NCBI GenBank assembly: GCA_001464195.1
Contig: LNEY01000032.1
Coordinates: forward strand, 119,075 to 183,074
From: Burkholderiales bacterium Ga0077547
GTDB taxonomy: Bacteria; Pseudomonadota; Gammaproteobacteria; Burkholderiales; Burkholderiaceae_C
Direction: 5' to 3'
Length of the DNA stretch: 64,000 bases
This document shows positions 50,199 to 59,757 of this stretch, one piece after another. The stretch's first letter is position 1, and the number at the start of each line of letters is the position of its first letter. The notes under the pieces were generated by a model that was not told the DNA's origin, ran no database searches, and was given only the letters and a program-made list of their open reading frames with translations. The position numbers were made by a program, and so were the translations under genes.

Positions 50199-51536
50199 AT
50201 GAAAGTCATCGTGATGGGCGCTGGCATCGTCGGCATCAGCACCGCCTGGCATCTGCTCGGCGAGGGCCACGAGGTCACGGTCGTTGACCGCCAGCCGGAT
50301 GCGGCACTCGAAACCAGCTTTGCCAACGGCGCCCAGATCTCGGTCAGCTTCTGTGAGCCCTGGGCGAATGCCGAGGCACCGTTCAAGGTGGCCAAGTGGC
50401 TGCTGCGCGACGACGCGCCCTTGCTGTTTCGCCCCAAGCTCGACCCGCACCAATGGCGTTGGGGCCTGAGCTTCCTTTCCCAGTGCAACACAGCAGCGTT
50501 CGAGCGCAACGTCGGCCAGCTGGTGGCGCTGGGCCGCTACAGCCAGGCGGCGTTGAAGGCGGTGGTGGCACAGACGGGCATCGAATACCACCGGCTTGAG
50601 CGCGGCATCCTGCACTTCTTCTCGTCGCAACACGACTTCGAGGCAGGCGCTAACGCCGCCGAGGTGATGCGTCGCCACGGCGTCGACCGCCGCGTCCTCT
50701 CCCGCGATGAAGTGCTGGCAGTCGAGCCGGCGCTGGCGTCGTTCGGCCCGAGCTTGGCCGGTGGCACCTACACGCCCAGCGACGAATCGGGTGACGCGCG
50801 GGTGTTCACCCAACAGCTCGCCAAGCGCTGCGCCGAGCGCGGCACGACGTTCCTTTACGGGCACGACATCCTCGATCTGCGAAAGGCCGGCAACGCCATC
50901 GAATCGCTGCGGGTGCGGGATCAAGCCACCGCGCAGATCAAGACCTTGCAAGCCGATGCCTACGTGGCGGCGATGGGCAGCTACACCGCGCCGCTGCTGC
51001 GCCCGTTGGGCTTGTGCCTGAACATCTACCCGGCCAAGGGCTACTCCGCGACCTTGAAGCTGAAGCACCCTGAGCGCGCCAGCACCGTCAGCCTGCTTGA
51101 CGACGGCCGCAAGATCGCCATCAGCCGTCTGGGCGATGAGGTGCGCATCGCGGGCACCGCCGAGATGGCGGGCTATGACACCTCGATCAACAGCCCCACC
51201 TCACGCGTGCGCTGCGAGGCGCTGGTCCAGCGCTATGAGGAGCTGTTTCCCGGCGTGGCCGATACCACCACGCCGAATTTCTGGGCGGGCCTGCGGCCCA
51301 GCACGCCGGACAACATCCCGATGATCGGCCGCAGCCCGATCGACAAGCTGTGGATCAATTCCGGCCACGGCACGCTGGGCTGGACCCACGGTGCTGGCTC
51401 CGGCCGCGCGCTGGCCGAGTTGATCAGCGGCAAGCGGCCGGCACTGGATTTCGGCTTCTATGGCGACAGTGGCCGAGATCGCAGGCTGCGACTGGGCGCA
51501 GGCGCTGGGTCGCGTTGCCCGTCGAGCGTCGGTTGA
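50199..51536 (+). CDS. dadA: D-amino acid dehydrogenase
   Basis: A 445-residue FAD enzyme oxidising D-amino acids (D-alanine best) and passing electrons to quinone. The dinucleotide motif is VMGAGIVGISTAWHLL at residues 4-19; LNIYPAKGYSATL and NFWAGLRPSTPDNIPMIG are DadA-specific. The last 20 or so residues (from GDSGRDRRLRLG) look like an unconserved tail. Divergent from argP. No alanine racemase follows. Confidence 0.93.
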   Translation: MKVIVMGAGIVGISTAWHLLGEGHEVTVVDRQPDAALETSFANGAQISVSFCEPWANAEAPFKVAKWLLRDDAPLLFRPKLDPHQWRWGLSFLSQCNTAAFERNVGQLVALGRYSQAALKAVVAQTGIEYHRLERGILHFFSSQHDFEAGANAAEVMRRHGVDRRVLSRDEVLAVEPALASFGPSLAGGTYTPSDESGDARVFTQQLAKRCAERGTTFLYGHDILDLRKAGNAIESLRVRDQATAQIKTLQADAYVAAMGSYTAPLLRPLGLCLNIYPAKGYSATLKLKHPERASTVSLLDDGRKIAISRLGDEVRIAGTAEMAGYDTSINSPTSRVRCEALVQRYEELFPGVADTTTPNFWAGLRPSTPDNIPMIGRSPIDKLWINSGHGTLGWTHGAGSGRALAELISGKRPALDFGFYGDSGRDRRLRLGAGAGSRCPSSVG

Positions 51537-51578
51537 CCGATACCAATACCGAGACACCGAGACTTGCGTACGGCCTGT

Positions 51579-52283
51579 CTAGCGCCTATTCGGCCGGCGC
51601 GCCGGCCCGCGGGAAGGGGGCCGACTCGGTCGGCCGGCTTCAGCGCGCGGCCGCGAGATGTCCGCGAGCAGCAGGGTCGCTCGCACCAGCTCCTCCACCG
51701 CGGCGCTCAGGTCGGCCGGCGGCTCCAGCGACTCGATCTCCTCGATCAGTTCGTCGGCGTCTTCGAGGTCGTCGGCGTCGAGGTGCCGGTAGAGCAGCGC
51801 CAGCGGTGCCGTCAGTGCTTTCGCGTCCAGCCGCATCAGCCCCGGGAAGAATTCTTGCGCCGTCGCGAAGCCAGCCACCCACGGGTAGACGGCCTCGGTT
51901 TCGTGCGGCGCGCCGCTGTCATCGTCACGGTCGTCGCCATCGGCCGGCGCCAGCTCGAACACCCACGGATCGAACCACTGGCGTTGGCCGATCGCGTCGT
52001 TCAGCTCCGCATGCCGGCGCAGCGCCAACGCCTGCAAACGTGTCGCGTCGAACGACGCCGGCAGTGCCCGCCCATCGGCATCGGTCAGGTGCGGCAGCCA
52101 CTGCGACGCGGGCACCGGTTGGGGTTGCAGCAGCACGCCGCACAGAAAGCCGTCGACCATGGTGACGTCGAGCGGCTCCAACGGTGCCGGCACGCGGTCG
52201 AGCAGGGCCTGCAACTCGTCGATGTCGCGCTCGTCGAGCAAGGAGGCGGCGACGCCGGAGGGAGAACGCGGAGTAGAGGCCAT
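51579..52283 (-). CDS. YecA/UPF0149 family protein
   Basis: About 234 residues. The N-terminal half has the UPF0149 signature [24 protein letters not shown] near residue 45, followed by a helical domain with an acidic [16 protein letters not shown] stretch. No C-terminal SEC-C zinc motif is seen, so it lacks the zinc-binding end of many YecA proteins; the tail is instead arginine/proline-rich. Function unknown. Start taken at 52283; divergent from mmsA. Confidence 0.8.
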   Translation of the reverse strand: MASTPRSPSGVAASLLDERDIDELQALLDRVPAPLEPLDVTMVDGFLCGVLLQPQPVPASQWLPHLTDADGRALPASFDATRLQALALRRHAELNDAIGQRQWFDPWVFELAPADGDDRDDDSGAPHETEAVYPWVAGFATAQEFFPGLMRLDAKALTAPLALLYRHLDADDLEDADELIEEIESLEPPADLSAAVEELVRATLLLADISRPRAEAGRPSRPPSRGPARRPNRR

Positions 52284-52301
52284 GCGCGATTGTCGCCCTC
52301 C

Positions 52302-52307
52302 TAAACT
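52302..52307 (+). promoter_or_regulatory. Candidate -10 element ahead of mmsA
   Basis: TAAACT lies 32 bases before the mmsA start in the 56-base gap behind the YecA start. No matching -35 box was found. Confidence 0.25.
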
Positions 52308-52339
52308 TGGCCTCTGTTGAATTGAGCTTGGAGTACGCC

Positions 52340-53872
52340 ATGGGCGCATCGGATGCATTGACCGCCACTCTGTCCTCGAGCGCCGAGGTCGGCCACTTCA
52401 TCGCGGGTCAGGCGGTCGCCAGCCGCAGCGGACGGCGCCAGCCCGTCTACAACCCGGCGACTGGAGAGGTGGCTCGCCAGGTGGCGTTGGGCAGCGCCGA
52501 GGAGGTGAACACTGCGGTGGCTGCCGCAGTGGCCGCTTTCGAGGGCTGGGCTGACACCCCACCCATACGCCGCGCGCGCGTTCTCTTCAAGTTCCTCGAA
52601 CTGATGAACCAGCACCGCGACACCCTCGCTGCGCTGATCACCGCCGAGCATGGCAAGGTGGTCACCGACGCGCAGGGCGAGGTCAGCCGCGGCATCGACA
52701 TCATCGAGTTCGCCTGTGGCATTCCGCAGTTGCTCAAGGGCGACTACACCGAGCAGGTCTCCACCGGCATCGACAACTGGACGCTGCGCCAGCCGCTGGG
52801 CGTGGTGGCCGGCATCACGCCTTTCAACTTCCCGGTGATGGTGCCGTGCTGGATGTTCCCGATCGCGATCGCCGCGGGCAACTGCTTCGTGCTCAAGCCC
52901 AGCGAGCGCGACCCGTCGCCCAGCCTCTTCATGGCGGAGTTGCTGAAGCAGGCCGGTCTGCCCGACGGCGTGTTCAACGTGGTGCAAGGTGACAAGTTGG
53001 CCGTCGATACGCTGCTGACGCACGCCGACGTGAAGGCGATCAGCTTCGTGGGCTCGACACCGATCGCGCAATACATCTACGAGACGGGCGCGCACCACGG
53101 CAAGCGGGTGCAGGCGTTGGGCGGCGCGAAGAACCACATGGTCGTGATGCCCGACGCCGACCTGGAGCAGACGGTCGATGCCTTGATCGGTGCGGGTTAC
53201 GGCTCGGCGGGCGAGCGCTGCATGGCCATCAGCGTCGCCGTGGCGGTCGGCGACGTGGCCGACAAGCTGGTGCCCGCCCTGGCCGCGCGCGCCAGGGCGC
53301 TGAAGGTGAAGAACGGCATGGAGCCCGACGCCGAGATGGGCCCGATCGTGACGAAGCAGGCGCTCGATCGCATCGAGGGCTACATCGGCCTCGGCGTTGA
53401 GGAAGGCGCCACGCTGGTGGTCGATGGCCGCGGCCTTCAGGTGCCTGGGCACGAGGGGGGGTTCTTCACCGGCGGCACCTTGTTCGACCACGTGACGCCC
53501 GAGATGCGTATCTACCGCGAAGAGATCTTCGGCCCGGTGCTGGTGGTGGTGCGTGTGCCCGATTTCGCAGCTGCCGTGACGCTGGTCAACGCGCATGAAT
53601 ACGGCAACGGCGTGGCCTGCTTCACCAGCGACGGCCACGTGGCGCGCGAGTTTGCGCGGCGCATCCAGGTGGGCATGGTGGGTATCAATGTGCCGATCCC
53701 GGTGCCGATGGCCTGGCACGGGTTCGGCGGTTGGAAGAAGAGCCTGTTTGGTGACATGCACGCCTACGGCGAAGAGGGCGTGCGCTTCTACACGAAGCAG
53801 AAGAGCGTGATGCAGCGCTGGCCGGCCAGCATCGCGAAAGGCGCTGAGTTTGTGATGCCGACGGCGAAATAG
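52340..53872 (+). CDS. mmsA: CoA-acylating methylmalonate-semialdehyde dehydrogenase
   Basis: A 510-residue aldehyde dehydrogenase that turns methylmalonate or malonate semialdehyde into propionyl- or acetyl-CoA in valine, myo-inositol or beta-alanine breakdown. The family opening [23 protein letters not shown], the nucleotide loop [14 protein letters not shown] and the catalytic cysteine in [11 protein letters not shown] are present; the C-terminus [22 protein letters not shown] is typical. Start at 52340 follows a GGAG site. A dispersed repeat begins at its stop codon. Confidence 0.94.
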   Translation: MGASDALTATLSSSAEVGHFIAGQAVASRSGRRQPVYNPATGEVARQVALGSAEEVNTAVAAAVAAFEGWADTPPIRRARVLFKFLELMNQHRDTLAALITAEHGKVVTDAQGEVSRGIDIIEFACGIPQLLKGDYTEQVSTGIDNWTLRQPLGVVAGITPFNFPVMVPCWMFPIAIAAGNCFVLKPSERDPSPSLFMAELLKQAGLPDGVFNVVQGDKLAVDTLLTHADVKAISFVGSTPIAQYIYETGAHHGKRVQALGGAKNHMVVMPDADLEQTVDALIGAGYGSAGERCMAISVAVAVGDVADKLVPALAARARALKVKNGMEPDAEMGPIVTKQALDRIEGYIGLGVEEGATLVVDGRGLQVPGHEGGFFTGGTLFDHVTPEMRIYREEIFGPVLVVVRVPDFAAAVTLVNAHEYGNGVACFTSDGHVAREFARRIQVGMVGINVPIPVPMAWHGFGGWKKSLFGDMHAYGEEGVRFYTKQKSVMQRWPASIAKGAEFVMPTAK

Positions 53873-53945
53873 AGCCCCCCAGTCGCTGCGCTCCTGCCCC
53901 CGAGGGGCGCCGCCTGGCGGTCCGGGTCGCGGGCGTGGCTTGATC
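53872..53945. repeat. Dispersed intergenic repeat, copy 2
   Basis: About 74 bases, GAGCCCCCCAGTCGCT to GCTTGATC, starting in the mmsA stop codon and lying between the convergent mmsA and rlpA genes. It keeps the GCCCC-CGA-GGGGC hairpin (53896-53908) of copy 1 (32443-32525) but is about nine bases shorter in the middle. Confidence 0.8.
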
Positions 53946-53961
53946 GGATCGAACGCCGCTT

Positions 53962-54915
53962 TCAGCGGTGTTCGATGACCACTGGCACCAGCGATGCTGC
54001 GGCACGCACCCGCTGCGCAACGCGTGTGGCTTCGGCGCGGTCCGCATAGGGGCCGGCCTGCACGCGCAGCAGGTTGCGGTCGCTGAAAACGGCCAGCAAA
54101 GGGGCCAGCCATGACAGGTCACTCGACAGCCGCTGGTGCAGGCGGTCAGCAGCGTCGCGCTGACGGAATGCGCCCACTTGAACCCAGAAGCCGCGTGCCG
54201 GCGTGGTCACAGTCGGTGCCACGTCGGGGCTGCTGGCGGTGGGCGGTGCTGCAGGTGCCGACGTGATGTCCTGCACCACCGTTGGTGCGGGCGATGGCGT
54301 GGCGGCCACTGCAAACGCCTGCGCCGGCGCTTGCTGGCGCCACGCACCTGTGCGTATGGCGTCATGCGTCAGCCGCTCCACCTCCACCGGTGCCACGCCG
54401 CGCAGCAAGTCCAGTTTCAGTGCGGCGGCGTAGCTCAGGTCGATGATCCGACCGCGGTGGAACGGACCTCGGTCGTTCACCCGCACCACGATCTCGCGGC
54501 CGTTGGCCGGGTTGCGCACCCGGGCGTAGCTCGGGAGCGGCAAGGTCGGATGCGCCGCTGTCATCGCGTACATGTCATAGGGCTCGCCGCTGGCCGTGGG
54601 GCGCCCATGGAACTTGCGGCCATACCAGGAGGCCAGCCCGCGCTCGCTGTAGGCCACGTCGGCGGCCATGGGTTCGTAGCGCTGACCAGCAATCTCGTAG
54701 GGCTTGTTGGCGCCGCGTGGCTTGATGGTCTCCACGCGCGGCTCGGCGTCAGGCACGTCGGCCAGGTTCGGCGGCGGCGAGGCTGGTGGGCCATCGCGGC
54801 CGGTGTTGTCTGCCGAGGGAATCGACACGGGCGTGGCCCCACCGGATCCTCCTGGCGTGCTGGCGCAACCGACCAGCCACAGCGCGGCGGTCAGGGTCAG
54901 TGCGACACGCCACAT
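53962..54915 (-). CDS. rlpA: Septal ring lytic transglycosylase RlpA family lipoprotein
   Basis: A 317-residue lipoprotein; the lipobox LVGC ends at C17. The double-psi beta-barrel follows (about residues 85-190): GLASWYGRKFHGRPTASGE, AHPTLPLPSYARVRNPANG and VRVNDRGPFHRGRIIDLSYAAA, including the catalytic Asp and the RGPF block. A C-terminal SPOR domain (from about 240, FWVQVGAFRQRDAADRL) targets denuded septal peptidoglycan. It helps daughter-cell separation. It precedes nothing in operon; the hutG gene lies upstream on the same strand with a 12-base gap. Confidence 0.93.
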   Translation of the reverse strand: MWRVALTLTAALWLVGCASTPGGSGGATPVSIPSADNTGRDGPPASPPPNLADVPDAEPRVETIKPRGANKPYEIAGQRYEPMAADVAYSERGLASWYGRKFHGRPTASGEPYDMYAMTAAHPTLPLPSYARVRNPANGREIVVRVNDRGPFHRGRIIDLSYAAALKLDLLRGVAPVEVERLTHDAIRTGAWRQQAPAQAFAVAATPSPAPTVVQDITSAPAAPPTASSPDVAPTVTTPARGFWVQVGAFRQRDAADRLHQRLSSDLSWLAPLLAVFSDRNLLRVQAGPYADRAEATRVAQRVRAAASLVPVVIEHR

Positions 54916-54927
54916 GGTCAGGCGACC

Positions 54928-55743
54928 TCAGGTGGCCCGAGCGCTCAGCGCATTGCAGGCTGCACCCAGCATGGCCGCCAGGGTCGGCTGCAGACGCTCA
55001 GCCCGCTCAGGCCAGTAATCGAAGGGTGTGCCTTCATTCATGTACAGAGACTGGCACAGCTCCAGCTGGATCGCATGTACGCCCTGAGCCGGGTTCCCGT
55101 AATGCCGCGTGATGTGTCCGCCCTTGAAGCGGCCGTTGACCACGGCGCTGAAACCACTGGCCTGCGCGACGGCGGCCACGGGCGCCAGCACCTCAGTAGC
55201 GCAGCTCGCGCCATCGGCAGTACCCAGGTTCAGATCGGGCAGCTTGCCCTCGAACAGGCGTGGCAGCTGGCTGGCGATCGAGTGTGCATCCCACAGCAGC
55301 GCCCGCCCGTGCGACGACCTCAACCGCTCGAGCTCGGCGGCCAGCGCGTCGTGGTAAGGCCGCCAATACAGCGCCAGGCGTCTTGCCGTTTCGGTGGCAT
55401 CTGGCGCGCGACCCGGGTGGTACAGCGCCTCACCGCGGAAGGTCTCGGTCGGGCACAACCCGGTGGTGATGCGGCCGGGGTACAGGCTCTGGTCGTCGGG
55501 TGGGCGGTTCAGGTCGATCACGCTGCGCGAATGGGTGGCCCGCAGCACCGATGCGCCGAACTGGTGCGCAAATGCATACAGCTGGTCCAGATGCCAGTCG
55601 GTGTCGGCTCGCTGCAGCGCCACAGCGGTGTAGTCGCCACGCAGATTTTCTGGAATGTGGGTGCCCACATGGGGTATCGACAGCAGCAGCGGGCGGGTGC
55701 CTTGCTGGAAGTGGAAAGGCGGAACGGCGTCAGGGGTGGACAT
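54928..55743 (-). CDS. hutG: N-formylglutamate deformylase
   Basis: A 271-residue N-formylglutamate amidohydrolase, the last step of the five-step histidine route (N-formylglutamate to glutamate and formate). Family blocks are SIPHVGTHIP, DTDWHLDQLY, VIDLNRPPDD, LLWDAHSI, and NGRFKGGHITRHYG. I start at 55743; the frame upstream is not conserved. The rest of the hut operon is not present, but a HutD-family gene lies about 1.4 kb away on the other strand. Confidence 0.9.
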   Translation of the reverse strand: MSTPDAVPPFHFQQGTRPLLLSIPHVGTHIPENLRGDYTAVALQRADTDWHLDQLYAFAHQFGASVLRATHSRSVIDLNRPPDDQSLYPGRITTGLCPTETFRGEALYHPGRAPDATETARRLALYWRPYHDALAAELERLRSSHGRALLWDAHSIASQLPRLFEGKLPDLNLGTADGASCATEVLAPVAAVAQASGFSAVVNGRFKGGHITRHYGNPAQGVHAIQLELCQSLYMNEGTPFDYWPERAERLQPTLAAMLGAACNALSARAT

Positions 55744-55909
55744 GCAAGAAAGCGCCGCAAACAGGGCGCAGGGTGCGGCAAGGCCCGAAGACTGGTTCGG
55801 TTTGTGCGTGCCGTCAAGCCTGTGCAGCCCAACGCGAGCGCCGACATCCGAGCGGGCACGGTACGCTGCGTCAGATGGCAACCTGTGAAACTACCTGCTG
55901 AAAGCAAGC

Positions 55910-57094
55910 ATGCAAACCTACGACGTGATCGTGATCGGCGCCGGGGTCATCGGCGCCTCGGTGGCCTTTCACCTGGCCCAGTTGGGCGCCAAGCGTGTGC
56001 TGGTGCTCGACCGCACACAGATCGGTGCGGGCACCACCTCGCAGTCGTCGGGCATCTTGCGCACCCACTACTCGGTGCGGGAAAACGTCGCCATGGCGAA
56101 GGCGTCGTGGAAGGTGTTCACCGATTTCGCGAGCTACCTCGGTGATGAAGACGCTGCCAGCGGTCTGGTGAAGTGCGGCTACCTGATCGCCGCACCCGAC
56201 GGTCCGAAGCTCCAGCCCCTGGCGGCGGCCCTGGACGGCCAGCGCCAGCAGGGCATCGAGGTGCGCCTGCTCGACCGTCAGCAGGCCGAGGCCTTGCTGC
56301 CGATTGCCAACTTGCACGATGCGGCCTTGATCGGCTTCGAGCCCGAGGCCGGCTTCGCCGATGCCTATCTGGTGGCCACCAGCTTTGCGCGCTGCGCGCG
56401 TCGAGGCGGTGTCAAGATCATCGAGGGCGTCGAAGTGCAACAGCTGCTGGTCGAATCTGGCCAGGTCATTGGCGTTGACACCGACCAGGGCCGCTTCCTG
56501 GCTGGCACCGTGATCAGCACGCAGAACATCTGGGCCACGCAGATCGAGCAGTGGACCGGCATTGCGACACCGCTGAAATCCGAGCGCCACACCGTGCTGG
56601 CGCTCGAAGGGCCGGAGCCTTACACCTACGCGATGCCCGTATTCAAGGACCTCGGTTCCGAAGGCATGCTGTATTGCCGCAGCTACGGCGGCACCCAGAT
56701 GCTGGTGAGTGAAGGCATCGCCGGCGAGGTGCTCCCGGGCCCCGACAACGAGCAGGGCGATGTGTCTCTGGACACCGTGGCCTCGGTCGGCGCGCAGGCG
56801 GCCGAGCGTTTCCCGAGCTTCGAGACAGCCGGCCTCGCGTCGTCATGGACTGGCGTCTACGACGTGACGCCCGACTGGAACCCGGTGCTGGGGCGCTTGC
56901 CTGGCTTGAGCGGCCTGGTGGTGGGCTACGGCTTCTCGGGCCATGGCTTCAAGCTGTCGCCGGCGGTAGGACGCGTGCTGGCGCAAGAGGCGCTGGGCCT
57001 GGTGCCGGACATCTCGCTGGCGCCCTACGCACTGGAGCGGTTCGTCGCCGGGCGGCCACTGGTGGGGCAATACGGGGTGGGTGCGGTGTCCTGA
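55910..57094 (+). CDS. DAO-family FAD-dependent oxidoreductase
   Basis: A 394-residue FAD amine oxidase of the sarcosine oxidase beta/D-amino-acid oxidase type. The N-terminal motif is VIGAGVIGASVAFHLAQLGA; the covalent or non-covalent FAD region SSGILRTHYSV is near residue 50; the C-terminal DVTPDWNPVLGRL and GYGFSGHGFKLSPA bind FAD. The substrate is probably a secondary amine or an N-methyl amino acid. The HutD gene starts within its stop codon (TGATG), so they form one unit. Confidence 0.88.
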   Translation: MQTYDVIVIGAGVIGASVAFHLAQLGAKRVLVLDRTQIGAGTTSQSSGILRTHYSVRENVAMAKASWKVFTDFASYLGDEDAASGLVKCGYLIAAPDGPKLQPLAAALDGQRQQGIEVRLLDRQQAEALLPIANLHDAALIGFEPEAGFADAYLVATSFARCARRGGVKIIEGVEVQQLLVESGQVIGVDTDQGRFLAGTVISTQNIWATQIEQWTGIATPLKSERHTVLALEGPEPYTYAMPVFKDLGSEGMLYCRSYGGTQMLVSEGIAGEVLPGPDNEQGDVSLDTVASVGAQAAERFPSFETAGLASSWTGVYDVTPDWNPVLGRLPGLSGLVVGYGFSGHGFKLSPAVGRVLAQEALGLVPDISLAPYALERFVAGRPLVGQYGVGAVS

Positions 57095-57693
57095 TGGGGT
57101 GGCGTGTCTTCGCGATCGATGCGCTCCCCGAAGAACCATGGCGCAACGGTGGCGGCCGCACCCGAACCCTCGCGGCGCAACCCCGCGAAGCAGGTGAGCC
57201 GCCCTGGGACTGGCGCATCAGCCTCGCCACCATCGAGCAAAGCACCGCCTTCTCGGCATTCGCGGGTGTCGATCGGGGCAGCGTGTTGCTCGGCACGGGT
57301 CAGATTCAACTGAGCGCCGAGGGCGAGTCGACTTTGCAGATGCACCAGCCCGGTGACACGGTCGCCTACCGCGGTGAGGCACTGTGGCAGGCGGAGGTTC
57401 GCCGCGTCGAGCTGCCGTTGGCGTTGCTGAATGTGATGACGCGCCGTGGCGCCGCGTGCGCACGGGTGCAGGCCCTGCGCGAAGGCGCCGTCCTGTCGGG
57501 CCATGTCCTCGCCGCGGTGGTCGTCGAGGGGGTGTGGCGTGTGGCCGCAACCCCACACGGTGAGGCGTTGATGCTGTCGGCAGGCTGCTGCGCGGTGCTG
57601 GACGACGCGCCCGGTCGGGCGATCGCCGGCTGCCGCATTGAACGTGTGTCGACCGCCGGCTGGCTGGTCGCTGTCTCGATCGAGTTGTCCTGA
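57094..57693 (+). CDS. HutD family protein
   Basis: A 199-residue HutD/Ves-type bicupin-fold protein. It opens MGWRVFAIDALPEEPWRNGGGRTRTLA with WRNGGG(R)T, and WRISLATIEQSTAFSAFAGVDR, both HutD hallmarks. HutD is associated with histidine use and is thought to bind a pathway intermediate such as formylglutamate. It overlaps the oxidase stop by one base. A deformylase gene (hutG) is nearby on the other strand, fitting this link. Confidence 0.88.
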   Translation: MGWRVFAIDALPEEPWRNGGGRTRTLAAQPREAGEPPWDWRISLATIEQSTAFSAFAGVDRGSVLLGTGQIQLSAEGESTLQMHQPGDTVAYRGEALWQAEVRRVELPLALLNVMTRRGAACARVQALREGAVLSGHVLAAVVVEGVWRVAATPHGEALMLSAGCCAVLDDAPGRAIAGCRIERVSTAGWLVAVSIELS

Positions 57694-57796
57694 GGACGCG
57701 GCCTCGCAGCCGCCGCAGCGCCAGGTGGGCTCGACGCCGAATCTTGACGCTGGCGTGAATCTCGCATCAGACCAGGCTGGCAGAGTGGAGAACGCC

Positions 57797-58948
57797 ATGA
57801 ATGTGCATGCTGCTGTGGATACACGATGGGCCCGTCTGGCGCGGCCGAGCGGCGAACCGATTCGACTGAACCACCAGAGCTTCGTCGCGATCGACCGCCA
57901 CCGGGATGCCAAGTACGAGGCGACGTATCGCCCGCAGGCCCTCTACAACCGCGCAGAGGAGGGCTTTCAGGCGAACCACGAAGCCTTGTTGCTGCACGAG
58001 GTCTCGACCAACCTGCCCATCTACCGGGAGGACACCGGCCCGACCGATTTCCACCTTCACTTGCCGCCAGGCGGTTTCCAGCTCGTGATGGTGACTTCAG
58101 GCGTGTTCACCTTCGATTACGACGGCCGCTTTCATCACGTCGGCCCCGGCACGGTGATGCTGCAAAGCGCCATCGTGCATCGCCAGCTTTTCTACACATG
58201 GTCTGGGCTTTCGACAGAAGAAAACCTCCGGGCCCCGCAGTCGGTGGTGCCGGAGCCGATGGCCATGGGTTACTCGGCCAAGTTCCTGGAAGCCTTCATC
58301 ACTGACCCGACGAGTTTTCCGAACCCCACGATCGTTGGCCCGGATCAGATCAACGAAGCCGACACGCCGCGGACGGCTTGGTGTCACCCGCTGCATGACC
58401 GACCCTACGGTGCGGGCTTCTGGCTTCAGGATCCGCTGGCGCTCGACGCACTTTACAAACCGCTGGCCGCTGGGTCGGCTGAAGCCCCGATCCAATCGCC
58501 TACCCCTGTCCTTGTGCGAGACATGGGCATCGAGGCACCGAGCGGCCATTTGGTCACGGGCCACATCATCGCCACCGATCCGAAGGGACATGCCCTGCTG
58601 CCCAAGAGCAGTTCGGGCACCGCCGACACCCACTCGTTCACGAAAGCCGAGGTGGTGATCTACCGGGTGATTCGTGGCACCGCCGAATTTCGGGATGGCG
58701 CTGGCAAGGTGATTGAACTGGGGACGGGCGACGTGGTAACCGCCAGCCGCCACGCCCTCCAACTCATCGGCATGGGGGACGACACGCAAATCCTGCGTCT
58801 GGGCCTGCTGAAGGGCATGGAGAACCTGTGCCGATGGACGCCCACGCAGCGTGACGAGATCGACGGCCTCGCCGGGCAGATCATCACCCGGCAGGAAGTT
58901 CGCCCCTTGCGGACCGAAGGCAAGCCGATCGGATACCTCTACGAGTAA
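57797..58948 (+). CDS. Unrecognised bicupin-like protein
   Basis: A 383-residue protein, no family recognised. Two cupin-like barrels are suggested: residues about 85-135 ([21 protein letters not shown], then [11 protein letters not shown]) and about 275-335 ([13 protein letters not shown], then [10 protein letters not shown]). The first barrel has two histidines (HLH) and later H-Q/H positions that could bind metal. No signal peptide, no membrane segment, complete length with a good start (ATG at 57797 after GGAG). It follows HutD by 103 bases and precedes the trp genes. It could be a dioxygenase, isomerase or epimerase; none is proven. Confidence 0.6.
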   Translation: MNVHAAVDTRWARLARPSGEPIRLNHQSFVAIDRHRDAKYEATYRPQALYNRAEEGFQANHEALLLHEVSTNLPIYREDTGPTDFHLHLPPGGFQLVMVTSGVFTFDYDGRFHHVGPGTVMLQSAIVHRQLFYTWSGLSTEENLRAPQSVVPEPMAMGYSAKFLEAFITDPTSFPNPTIVGPDQINEADTPRTAWCHPLHDRPYGAGFWLQDPLALDALYKPLAAGSAEAPIQSPTPVLVRDMGIEAPSGHLVTGHIIATDPKGHALLPKSSSGTADTHSFTKAEVVIYRVIRGTAEFRDGAGKVIELGTGDVVTASRHALQLIGMGDDTQILRLGLLKGMENLCRWTPTQRDEIDGLAGQIITRQEVRPLRTEGKPIGYLYE

Positions 58949-59172
58949 CCGCGGCCATAATTGCAGGATGTTTGCAAAGCGATCCATCTCTGCAGCGCGC
59001 CCCAGTGGGCGTTGGCGCAGGCCATCTGCCTGACCCACCCACGGCGTCCCAGCGGGCGCCCAGTCCCCACCCAGCACGCCGCGTCGGCGCGGCTACCCGC
59101 GGGTTGATCAATGGGCACGGAATCAGGGTGCAGTGCTGCTGCATCCCATCAAGCACAAAGGTTTGCGCGCAC
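58949..59172. other. Intergenic region ahead of trpG, no gene seen
   Basis: 224 bases without a supported gene. It begins with a CATAAT-like box near 58955 and is otherwise GC-rich. I searched for a trp leader peptide with tandem tryptophan codons and found none. Confidence 0.5.
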
Positions 59173-59757
59173 ATGCTGCTGATGATCGACAACTACGACA
59201 GCTTCACCTTCAACCTGGTGCAGTACTTCGCCGAGCTGGGTGAGGATGTGCGCGTGTTCCGCAACGATGAGCTCTCCTTGCAGGACATTGCTGAGATGCG
59301 ACCCGACAAGCTGGTGCTGTCGCCCGGGCCCTGCTCGCCAGCCGAGGCGGGCATCTGCGTTCCGGCAATTCAACATTTCACCGGCAAGCTGCCGATCCTG
59401 GGCGTGTGTCTCGGCCACCAGAGCATCGGTGCCGCACTGGGCGGCAAGGTGATCCGCGCGCAGGTGCAGATGCACGGCAAGACCAGCGTCATTTCGACCG
59501 ATGAGCAGGGCGTGTACACCGCGCTGCCGAAGGAGTTCACCGTGATCCGTTACCACTCGCTGGCGATCGAGCGCGAGTCGCTGCCTGCGGTGTTGCAGGT
59601 GACGGCCACCTCCGAAGACGGCGAGATCATGGGCGTGCGCCACCGCGAGCTGGCTGGCACCGCGACACCGCTCGAAGGTGTGCAATTTCACCCCGAATCC
59701 ATCCTGACGGAGCACGGCCACGCGATGCTGAAGAACTTCCTGGCGTTGCGGCCATGA
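59173..59757 (+). CDS. trpG: Anthranilate synthase component II
   Basis: A 194-residue class I glutamine amidotransferase that supplies ammonia to TrpE. The nucleophile is C79 in [10 protein letters not shown], and the His-Glu pair is in VQFHPES. It opens [18 protein letters not shown], as in all TrpG/PabA proteins. trpD begins inside its stop codon (ATGA). trpE, usually upstream, is absent here, and this protein may also serve PabB. Confidence 0.95.
   Translation: MLLMIDNYDSFTFNLVQYFAELGEDVRVFRNDELSLQDIAEMRPDKLVLSPGPCSPAEAGICVPAIQHFTGKLPILGVCLGHQSIGAALGGKVIRAQVQMHGKTSVISTDEQGVYTALPKEFTVIRYHSLAIERESLPAVLQVTATSEDGEIMGVRHRELAGTATPLEGVQFHPESILTEHGHAMLKNFLALRP

Noticed and set aside
49086..51068. 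Minus-strand open frame of 660 codons covering dadA and argP
   Set aside because: Shadow frame: dadA on the plus strand and argP in another minus-strand frame both have strong family motifs.
51592..51607. 16-base perfect palindrome GGCCGGCGCGCCGGCC
   Set aside because: It lies in the coding end of the YecA-like gene in very GC-rich DNA; one such palindrome is plausible by chance.
52301..54112. Minus-strand open frame of about 600 codons
   Set aside because: Antisense of mmsA and the adjoining repeat; mmsA is unambiguous.
58949..59172. Tryptophan attenuator/leader peptide before trpG
   Set aside because: No short frame with adjacent TGG codons and no terminator/antiterminator pair was seen.
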